Assembly (NCBI GenBank): GCA_028583405.1
Contig: CM053256.1
Coordinates: 4,535,995 to 4,599,994 of the forward strand
DNA length: 64,000 nt
Source: Pogonophryne albipinna
Taxonomy: Eukaryota > Chordata > Actinopteri > Perciformes > Artedidraconidae
Reading direction: 5' to 3'
Part shown: one piece after another, positions 1 to 11,219 of the stretch
Numbering within the stretch: the stretch's first letter is position 1
Layout: each line of letters starts with the position of its first letter
Notes under the pieces: generated by a model
The model's input: only the letters and a program-made list of their open reading frames with translations
What the model was told of the DNA's origin: nothing
Database searches by the model: none
Position numbers and translations under genes: made by a program

Positions 1-223
1 TTCTCAAGGATTCTGTAGAAGACGTCTTTGCCATGAGGCCCTGCTGATTTCAGGGGACCACTGAAGAGTTCCCTCATCTGCTTCTGAGTGGTCCGGATTT
101 CCATGATTTCATCATAAATCGATGGAGTGATGACTTTTTCATCAAGGAGCTGGTCCAAAATGTCTGCAACGCAGTTCACTCTCTTGATCAGCTCGGTTCT
201 ATGTTCATCCACAAAGTGCTCAC
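1..223 (-). CDS. C-terminal CARD exon, copy A (partial at window edge)
   Basis: Acceptor AG lies just right of 223. The exon enters in phase 1, completing a Ser codon started by exon 2828-2872. The translation begins [15 protein letters not shown] and continues through helices with [10 protein letters not shown] and [20 protein letters not shown], the ordinary CARD pattern seen in ASC, NLRP1 and CARD8. A CARD mediates homotypic binding to caspase-1-like enzymes or ASC in the cytosol. About the last 14 codons lie outside the window; the copy B counterpart (38285-38550) shows the end and stop. Confidence 0.85.
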
Positions 224-3200
224 CTGAGGAAGGAGGGAATAATGAGTAAAGTGTTGATGATACCATGAAGCCAACTTGATACATTTCTAAACAAATAATT
301 TAATATTCTATAACAGTGACTTCTTTATTTTAAATACAGTGGAGGAAATAAGTATTTGATCCCTTGCAGATTTTGTAAGTGTGTCCACTAACAAACACAT
401 TAACAGTCTATAATTTTAATGGTAGGTTTATTTTAACAGTGTAAGCAGAGATGGGGTTGTTACTAAAAAAAAGTAATATATTACATAGGCCTATTACATA
501 TTACTTTAAAAAAAAGTAATATATTACACTACTTCGTTACTCTCTACATAAAGTAACTCGTTACTTTACTCGTTACTTTACTCGTTACTTTACTCGCAGG
601 GCCGGCCTGCCCCTCCCTACAGGCAGATCACGCAGACTGCGGCGCACCTACAGTGCGAACAGCTGTAGGTCCAAACACATTAAGTTGACGAAACACTCGA
701 GTCAAATGTAATTAAAGTCAGATCGTGTCTTAGACGGGGCAGTGATATCATAAACCTGTTAATGTGCGCATTCAAACACTTGTTCTGTTACCAGCTGTAT
801 TCACCTTGCAGGTGCAGCTATGTGGCTTTGATCCTGGATAAAGTGTTTAAGTCATGGATGTTTAAAGTTTAACTTCTTCATATGTCTAATATTATAGTTG
901 ACTTTTCCTTCAGGAAGTATGACGCTGCGCTGTCAGTATGCTTCTCCATGTTTGTGATTGGTCGAATGCTCCAAATACCACCCCTTTCATGTGAACGCGC
1001 ACCTAACTAGATAGGAAACGGCTGGCTTGAGCGATCCACTCAGTCTATGGATCCACTTGATAACCCGGGTCGTATTACCGTTTAGCGAGAGCGCATATGT
1101 TTTGGATTAGGCCAACCGGCTAACTCAAACATATCCAGGTTAGGTTGAACCAGCTTCGTAGTACAGGCCCCAGAGGGGCATACCTCCACCCCTCGAAATG
1201 TATCGCTGACTCAGCCATGTTTATGCAGCACTGCACGTGGAGATGTGGACGCGCATGTCGCGCAACGCGTTACACCCAACTCTGATTGTAAGTAAGAATA
1301 TCAAAAAGAAAATCCAGAAATTGACATTATACAAAAGATAACAATTTATTTGCATTTAACTGTAGGAAATAAGTATTTGATCCCCTTGCAACAAACAAGG
1401 ATTCTGGCTCCCACAGACCGGTTACAGAAGTCCTCTTCCTTTAAAAAAGTACTCCTAATATCAACTTGTTAACTGTATAAAAGACACCTGTCCACAGAAT
1501 CAATCAATCAGATTCCAGCCTCTCCACCATGGGCAAGACTAAAGCGCTGTCTAAGGACCTCAGGGACAAGATTGTAGACCTGCTCAAGGCTGGGATTGGC
1601 TACAAGACACCCAGAAAGCAGCTTGGTGAGAAGGAGACCACTGTTAGTGCGATTATACGGAAATGGAAGAAACATTCAATGACCATCAATCACCCTCGGT
1701 CTGGGGCTCCACACAAGATCTGGCCCCGTGGGATCACAGTCACCAAGAAAACTATTGGTAACACACTGCACCATAATGCATAACATCCTGCAGCACCTGC
1801 AAGGTCCCCCTGCTCAAGAAGGCACATGAAAGGCCCCTCGGAAGTTTGCCAATGGACATCTGAATGATTCAGAGAAGTGGTTGACCCACAGGGATCACAA
1901 ACCAAAATCAAGTGTGCACCCACCGTCTACCGTGGTGTATTGAGCTGTCTCTAGAGCTGAGCGTCCAGCAGCTGAAACAAATTGAGGGAAAATAACAATT
2001 GCTTAATGATGGACAGGTTTACTTTTTTTCCATGCACACAGCAACATAGCAAAATACGGTCATTCAATGTGTCAATGATACATGCACTGTCATTGGTTGC
2101 CAGTTTAATAGAAGACCTAAAACAATAAGACTGATGTTATTCTATATTCAACTAAATGTAAAGATTAAAAGCAACAATGTGTTACTCCACGTCTCTCAAT
2201 ACTGTTCAGCTTCCTAAGTCTATGCTACAACACACCAGCTTGTGTCCAAGGTAATTCCTATCTCAAGTGAATGAATTGGGGCTGGGCCATATATGGATAT
2301 CATAGTGAAATCATGATGTCAGATTACACTTTGTATTACATTTTGGATAACGTCATATCACTTAAGTGTCTTTTCCTGGTTTAAGTGCCTATATTACATA
2401 TTTTGTGAAAGCACGAATAATCAACCCTACAATTTTGGTGGAATATATTTGACCAGAAATATTTGGAAATTTGATTATGTCCATATCGCACAGCCTTAAA
2501 TGACTATGCACCATTATTCACACTACTTTTATGTAAATGTACATCAAAATTCAGTGTCAAGACAGTGTCGTTCTCAATGTGAAGGGTGCAGTTTGAGGAG
2601 AAATGTTAACCTGCAAATTATGTAGACAATATTCCCATTTGCTAGTCTATTCTTTTTCATCCATAACCAAGCTGCAGACCCTGCTATGTCTCTCCAATGT
2701 CTTTTGTGTGGGGCTTTTAAGTTTTTGTGGACTAAAGACTTTTTGCTCAGGTGGAAAATAAATGGTATCCTTTTCAAGTCTTCTATTTTATAATAGCAAG
2801 AAAACCTAATGTAGATAAACAACTCACTGTCCCTTGATTCATTTTCTGAGGACGGTCCACCCGTAGATTCCTCTGTAAAATAGACGGATATGGTTAGTCA
2901 GAAATATGATGGATGACAATTTGACATAAACTTTAGTGTAGGACACACTAACACTGCATGCTGTGATTGGCTGTTTAAACTGGTTAAAGGCAATGTATGA
3001 TGATAATGTGTTGAGTTTTGTAATTCCTCTCTTGTGCTTATTGACATCTTGCTCTTCCAAAAGTGTTCTCAGGGTGTGTGCAGTTCAGCTGGCAGATGTG
3101 TTCACAGACATCTTCAACAGGTCCCTGCTGCAGTCTGTAGTCCCTGCATGTTTCAAATACTCTACCATCGTTCCTGTCCCCAAAAAGACTAAAACCACCA

Positions 3201-6200
3201 GCCTCAATGACTACCGCCCAGTAGCACTCACCTCCATCATCATGAAGTGCTTTGAGCGGTTAATCAAAACATTCATCACCTCCTCCCTCCCTGACTCTCT
3301 GGACCCCCTGCAGTTTGCCTACAGAGCAAACAGGTCTGCAGACGCCATCGCCCTCACCATCCACACTGCCCTCTCACACCTCGACCAGAGGAACACATAT
3401 GTGAGAATGCTGTTCACTGACAACAGTTCAGCTTTCAACACCATCGTGTCCTCCAAGCTGATCATCAAGCTCAGAGACCCATGACTGTCATCGGCCTGAT
3501 CACCGACGGCAACGAGACGTGTACAGAGAGGAGGTCGAAAACCTGATATCTTGGTGCCAGGATGAAAACCTCCATCTCAACATCACTAAGGACCTGACAT
3601 GGACTCATCACACAAACAAAAAAGAGAAATCTCCAACGAGACGTTTTGGGGCAGCATAGACAGGTATTTTCTGTGTTAGAGTGTTACTCGCTACAGAGGT
3701 GTACTTTGAGGGTTTGTGACTTTGCAGACCGTTTACATGCATAAAACCTTCATAACACACAAGAGGACGGGTAATAACCGGAAAAGCATGACATGGGACC
3801 TTTAAGATTCTTATAAATGTAATGGAAATATCATTTAAATACCTGTAAAAACAAACGTTTTAATATGCAGCATCTTACCATCTGAATCACCAGAGTTTCG
3901 TAACTCAACTGAAATACAGAACATACAAAATATGGATTTTTCATATTTTGTTTTTATGTATTGTATTCTCATCAACACATTAAATAAAGATCATTTTTAT
4001 TATGTTTGGACATACAATGGGATTGGGCTCTCTTTAATTTACTATAATCGTTTTTGTATAACACCGTAGTAAATTAAAAGGTAAAAGAATGATTTTTTTT
4101 TTCATATGATGTACAGTAAGTAATAATGCCCACTGACCTTTCAGAATCTTGTGGCTCCACTGTGGTTTGCGTTTCCCTTTGTTAAGTTGTGAGAGAGTAA
4201 GGTTGAAGTCACTGATTGGATTCTTAAAGTGCACGTCAAAGAATATTGAGCGTTGGCTTTGGCTACCATTGCTGAGGGTTATTTTCTATGTGAGAAGAAA
4301 AAAAAGAAATAACAGAGAGAGATGACAAAACCAGATGTGAGGGTCAATATTGAATAAACTAAAGATTTCAGTAGTTTAAAAAAAAGAAGTGAATTAGTCA
4401 CATGGCGAACAGAAAAAATGATGCTGGTTATTTCAAATGAAGAAGTCCTTATTGTTGAACTTAAGTTTGATGGTATATACATGCTGGTTTTTGACTAAGT
4501 CCACAATTTGATCTGCCACTGGTAAATTACAAGCATCAAATTTCTCACATTCGCTCCCCTAGGTTAACACATTTTGGCTACTGAACCATAGCTAATTCTT
4601 CTGTCTGTATGGCATATCTTGTTATCATGTCTTTATTAAACAAGGACCATGCATAACAATACATTAATTACAAAAAGGGAAGAGATGATGTATGGTAGAA
4701 TTTAGCTATTAGCTAATATCCATCTGCAGTCCCTGGGTAGGTAAATACATAAAAATCAACAAAAGAGCAGATCTATAAAATACAAATACCAGCATATTTT
4801 ACGCTCAGCTCGAAACATATTCCAATGCCTGGTGGTTGTAAATTAAAAAGCTGATGGTGCTAAGATAATCTACCTCAGTGGGATGTTTAAGTATAGTGGA
4901 GATCTTGAGGTTCTGACTATTTGTGAGTTCCCTTGATATTGATATATTAAACAGTAGCCATTTTGACGTCTCACTGCAAGGTTGACACAGGTATTATTTA
5001 CAAATAAAATAAATTAATAACTGTCCCATTTTAATTAGTGTCACATCCATTCTAGTGTAGTCAGCAATACCAGGAACCTGGCCCAATTTACTGGCAATTC
5101 AAACTGTACCTCTGGGCAAATCTCGGCCGTTATGCCTGCTGTGAGGTTGAAATCTTGGTGCATTTTCAGGTCCTTGTTTGGGCGTGGCTTTCGGATGAAT
5201 TTGTATTCCTTTATTGTCCTTGTCGATGGTCTGGAAAAAAAATTCAATCTAAGCACAACCCTACTTCAAGTTTACAGTAAGAAACATCTGTGTTTAAAAT
5301 GCATTCATGAAACAATAAGGTTTTAACAACAGAGTATTAGGGTCAGTATCTAGAAAAATAAATATTTCTTTCAGATTTTGTTATTTCAGAATGGCCACTG
5401 AGGAAAAGGTCATGATAAAAAGTCATACCTTCGAGACAAAATGTCTTTAACGTTTTGAGAGTAACTGAATAAGTGAGATCAAACCAAGCTGCAGCGTCAT
5501 CGACAATTACCACCGAATAGTTCTGAGGCACGTCTGTGATTGTATTTAACATTTATAGCAACATGTGAAACAGGTAAATTGGCTTAAATGCTTTGCTGTT
5601 TGAAGCAGCTCTCCATGGAGCAGAACTTTCCCTCGAGTGATAATCTAAAAAACGAAATGATATCTCGCTTAATAAGTATTATCAGGGAACACATTATAAC
5701 ACCATGATAAGTATAAGGTTATATGTCAACCATGTATCGATCATTGAGAGTCATGTTGCAAACATAGCTTCTAGCTTTGGGAAGAGCTAGCTCTGTTTGT
5801 AGGGACTTGGCTTGGCGACCAGAGGGTTTGCAGGTTCAAGTCCCTGAACGGATCAAGTGAAGAGTGGGGACTGATACTTTGTGAGATGGCAGTTGGTCTC
5901 CTGGTCATGCTGAGGTAACCTTGAGCAAGGCACCAGAGCCCCACACTGGGCACTGTAATATAGCAGTCAACTGCTTCTTGTTTAAGGATGGGTTAAAGGC
6001 AGAGACTTGAATTCACTGTGTGCGGTGCTGTGTTCCTGTTTGACGATTGGAAGTTGATTGTATTAAAATCCTCCATTTCCATAACACACAATAGGACCCT
6101 TTTCAGATAATATTTCCTTTAAATGTTTTCCCTCACTTATGACTTTACTCTCATAACAGGACTACTTTAAGAATTAAAGATGTTATTTTCACAATTTAGC

Positions 6201-9200
6201 CCAAATACTCCATTGTAGGTTTTGATTTCATTTTGAATGTGTGACAGTAAGATATTCAGTAACCTCTTTAAGAGCAGGATCGAGCGGGGTCAGGTAAACA
6301 TGAAGAACGGTGCAGGGATGCGTAGGCTTTTGAATAAATCAACACGTTACAGTGTATTTTTACTGGAAAGCCCATTTTCATCAGGACCGTTCTTGGAGAG
6401 AAAACTGGTTCACACAGCTTGACATGGGACGATGTGACTTCAGACACTTTTTCCACAACATCTCCACAGTCATCTATGTGCAGGACTGCAAACTTTTGCA
6501 ATATTTTAGGGATGTCATCTGCATAGTATAAAGCACAATAAATGAATGTGAATAAAAAACAATTGCATTGATTATTTTGATATTTTCCTCCATGATCACT
6601 TACCTATGCAGATCCAGTGTGGCAGGTACACTTCAAATAAATTCCCAGAAATCACTGTGATGTCTATCAGGGGACCTGCTAGCATGTATTTCATCATTTC
6701 CATCCTCTTCATGGGTTCCTCCGAAGAGCAAAACTGGTACTTAAAGCTGACCTTGTCCTGACAGACCCAGCGCAAGCCTGAGACACTGCATTCAAAGTTT
6801 CCCGCTTCAGACTTTAGGCTAAAATATAATGAAAAAAATACTGAGTTTGCATTTGGTACAAAATGTAGCATTAAAACTATTGGGGAAATATTTATAGATC
6901 TTAGTGTTCTCTCTGTGAAGAAATCCCAAGACCGAACCTTCAGTGTTTACTATATTTCCAGTTTGATAATATGCAGTATTTAGGAAACTATTTGTACCTG
7001 TAAGTTGATGCCTCATCTTCATCTGTACTGTTCACCTCAGGTTCAAGTTTAGTCCAGCCACTGGAGTCCTTCTGCAGAGGCAATCATTTTTACAAAGAAG
7101 TGAAGACGTGACTTTTGGAAAAATCACATAAATGATCAACAAATAACTGAATACATAAATAAAATGTAAGGAATTACCGTAATTTTTCCGATACCCTCAA
7201 GATCCAAGCTTCTTGAAGCCCCTTGTGAAGAAACAAGACTTAGTATAAAATGATGTTACTATGAAAAATTAAATCTATGCCCTTTAGCACTATGTGCTAC
7301 ATAGCGATGATGTAGCAATAGTGCACATTTGTTATGCAGGAAATACTGGTGAGTGATGTCTTTTTGGAAGCTTGAAATAATACAATAAGAATACACTTGG
7401 CTTTTCACACCTTTGGATCCTAAAGTGATGTTTGACAACTTTTGCTCCAGACCATAATCTTCTTTCATCTTCTTTAAAATCTCCATTGTCACCTCCATAG
7501 ACTGTTGGCCGTAGATCTCCACCATCAGATCCACAATCTCAACTCTCCCTGCCGTCTCTAATCTCTGACTTGAGATTCTTTGGAGGCCACGCTTGAATTT
7601 CTCGAGCTCTCCATGACTTAAATCTTCCAGTGTTTCCAGAAGCTTCTCCTCCAGTGATGCCACGGTTACTTCCTAATGGATTCAATGTCATCAGAGGGAA
7701 TTCAATGTAATATCTCCACTAGTTGAAAACATTTTCCACCTCTTTACTGTCAACATTTGCAAACTGTAAAACCTAAATGAGAGCCGTGTTGTGTAAAGTG
7801 TGTCTGATGTGATATGACTCACCTCCTTCGGTGGTTTGGACGGATGTTTATCTAAGGAGAAAACCAAGGAAAAGCCTCATCATCACTGATTCAAAATCAG
7901 ATTATCAACGACTTCTTAAGGAATGTTTTTTTCTTTTCTTCATTACTGCACTTGAGTTACGAAGAATCATAAGTTTTTAATAATCGGGAGCCGTGTTAAA
8001 CAACAGGAAAACGATATAAGCTATATAACTGCATCTATATAACACTTTCATTTACAAACTCCCACATAACTCGTGCAGTATAATCAAAGTCTCATTCATT
8101 CAGGCACTAGCTCACTACTTCTGATGTGTGGAGAAGAGTAACGCATTTCAAAGTATGAGACTGTTATTGCAAAAGTGTTTCAAACAGTGAGGTTGTTTTG
8201 GTATAGTTGTGCTGTTATTAAACACGCCCCCCCATTTACTTAAATTCATAGAAATGTCTACATTGTTTGATTTGTTACTCACAGTGGAGTAATTAATTAA
8301 AGTTAATTATTCCTTAAAATTAAAAAAAATAAAATACAAAAGCATTGCAACAAATACAAAACTCATGACTATTAACTCTTCTGTGTGATGTAGCAGTTTT
8401 AGTTTTCTTTCTCTTACCTTTGAGTCTTAAGATAGTCTCTGATAATCTCTCCACTAGATCAGTTCTGTCCATATCCATTAAAACCTCCCTGGTCACCTCC
8501 ACAGACTGCGGACCACAGGTCTCCACCATTCGATCCACTAGACGGAGGTGCACTTGCTGTCCAATTGGGATATCCATGAAAGAGGTAGGATATGCTCTTC
8601 TGGAAGAATGTGAACTGCAGATACCACTGAAATCTGTAGAGCTCATCGTAACTCAAAACCTTAAGAGTTTTCAAAAGGATTGGTTTCACTGCTGCAATTT
8701 GTGCCTGACGGATGTGTAAGAAAAGGTGTTATTTCTCTATGGAAATAAATATGACTTTGTTTTCATTTTATCAGTCAGTGTTTCAGACAAGAGGATTTTC
8801 TATAATTTTGACAAGATCTCTCAAGTCAAAGAAACACTAACATCTGTTCTATTAAATATGTTTAGCTTTTTTCTTCACGAATGCAAACTTTGATATGAGT
8901 GTTCAGACTTCAGTCTGCTAATCTGATCATAACATCAGTGGAAGATCCTTTTGACAGAAGAGATCAACCTTAAAAACGGTTTGGTTTGCATCATCATTGT
9001 TAAGTTCAAGATGGATATGGTTAACAACTTGCATCTATTGAATGAAAGCTGTGATGTGTAAAGTCAGACTCACTCCCTCGGACTGTGCAGGTCGATGTTC
9101 ATCCACAGAGTACATCTCTGAAGAGAGAAAATAAAGTGAATGTCTAACACACAAGATCCCAGCAACTAAACTAAACTACTTCAACTTAAAACATTCTGTT

Positions 9201-9835
9201 TCTTGTTGAGACTATGTGTCGGTGGCCTTTTATGCTATTTTAATTATTTCTTTAATGTTTGTATAGATTCCTGTCCCATGTTTTTTTAATAATTCATATT
9301 GTTGATGAATACAGATTTTTTTTTTACTGAAATATAAAATGTATGTGATGTGAGGGTTTTCTTTCTTCTTTGTCCTACCTTTGAGTTCTAAGTTTGTCAA
9401 CCTCTGCCTCAGATCAGTCCTGTTAATGTCCTTCAAAACCTCCATGGTTATCTCTACACACTGTTGGCCGAAGATCTCCATCATCTGTTTCACTGTTTGA
9501 GATCTGCCTGCTGAGGATCTCAAAATCCATGAAAAATATCTTGGCTTCTTCTTGGAGACAATTAAATCCAGGGACTGCTTGAATTTCTCTAGATCCTCGT
9601 TTCTTAAGTCATTCAGAGTTTCCAAAAGCAGATGTTTAACAGCTGCCATTGTTGCTACCTGAAATAATCAATACATTCATTAGACATGTGTATATTCCTC
9701 TTGGACAATTACAAATGTGTCTATTTGCATCTCTTCACTGTTAATGTTTTCCCTTTAACTCTTAAAAACTGGTTAGTTGTTGTTGGGTTTGACAGACAGA
9801 CAGACAGACAGACAGACGAACAGACAGACAGACAG

Positions 9836-9886
<51 letters not shown>

Positions 9887-9930
9887 AGACAGACAGACAG
9901 ATAGATAGATAGATAGATAGATGGACGGAC

Positions 9931-9993
<63 letters not shown>

Positions 9994-11172
9994 TCATCAT
10001 AGATAAGTCAATCATGTGTTTGGATCATATCTTTATCTGTTGAAGGAAAGGTGTGCTGTAGAAAGTCAGACAGATGTGACATTACTTACTTTCTGGATCA
10101 CTGCAGGTCGCTGTGCCTCTGAGTGTTTCTCTGAAGAGAAAAGAGGTGGAGATAAACCAACTCAATTCATTTTACCTTCTCCCAAAATATTAATCATTGT
10201 TTTGATTAGTCATAAAACATATTTTGTACACTAGGATATAAATACATTATAAATCTAAGCTTCATCTATATTTATAACTTAAAAATAAGTATGCAGAGCT
10301 CATTAAATGCGATAAATCTGAAATAATCATCATTGGACCTAAAAAGCTCACCACATCTATCCAAAACTTCACCACCCTCAACATGGACGGCTTCCCAGTT
10401 CAAACCTCTCCTCACATCCGTAACCTAGGCATCATATTTGACCAAACCCTCTCCTTCAACCAATACATCAAACTGATCACCAAGAAAGCCTTCTTCCACC
10501 TCAAAAACATATCCCGTCTACGTCCATCCCTCTCCCCCATTGCTGCAGAAACCCTCATCCACACCTTCATCACCTCCCGTCTGGACTATTGCAACAGCCT
10601 CCTCTATGGTTCACCTGCAAAAATCCTCAACAAACTCCAATACATTCAGAACTCCGCCACCCGTCTACTCACCCACACCCGAATCCGTGAACACATCACC
10701 CCCGTCCTCATCAAGCTCCACTGGCTCCCCATCCCCCAGATAATTCAGTACAAAATCCTCCTAATGACATACAAAGCCCTCCATAACCTGGCCCCATCCT
10801 ACATTACTGACCTCCTCCACAGACACACTCCCACCCACTCCCTCTGCTCTGTAACTGCTAACCTCCTGCCCCCCCCCCCCCCCCCCCCCACCCGGACCAA
10901 CCTCAAGTCCTGGGCGACAGAGCCCTCTCTGTTGCTGCTCCCACCCTCTGGAACTCACTACCCCAACCATCAGAGACTCTTCCTCCCTCATAGAATAAAA
11001 AAAAATCACTCAAAACTCACCTGTTCAACTGCATTCAACCACTGACCACACCCCCCCCCCCTTATTTTCTCTTATTGTTTTTCTCTTTTAATATATATAT
11101 ATACATATATATAATTGTTTTATTCTCGGTCAAAGCATCTTTGAGTTTTTAGAAAAGCGCTATATAAGTCTC

Positions 11173-11219
<47 letters not shown>

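Larger units (their letters stand above)
337..1983 (+). mobile_element. Tc1-like DNA transposon remnant (copy A), interrupted by a hAT
   Basis: It starts CAGTGGAGGAAATAAGTATT directly after a TA, the typical terminus and target of fish Tc1 elements. After a hAT insertion (446-1284) the Tc1 sequence resumes and reaches a transposase start at 1529. The 3' half is internally deleted and no right terminal repeat is visible by about 1983, so the right edge is approximate. It lies in the intron before the C-CARD exon. The same insertion is present in copy B (38664) and, trimmed, in relic C (21395). Confidence 0.8.

Noticed and set aside
1690..1923. Minus-strand frame opposite the Tc1 transposase (also 40016-40249, 21507-21848)
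   Set aside because: Shadow of the transposon coding strand.
2839..3060. 73-codon minus-strand frame (also 41165-41386)
   Set aside because: It overlaps the linker exon and intron in part, and no domain is visible; splice sites explain only the 45-nt exon.
5765..5990. Possible tRNA gene
   Set aside because: Only A/B box similarity; no acceptor stem pairing or cloverleaf, and the body continues as a SINE.
9686..10015. Open frames through the GACA repeats (also 48015-48535 and 56400-56930), both strands
   Set aside because: The frames are open only because a 4-bp period avoids stops; they read DRQT or LSVC repeats with no domain.
10761..11009. Gly-rich minus-strand frame (also 49323-49511, 57457-57702)
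   Set aside because: Antisense of the poly-C run in the L2 LINE.
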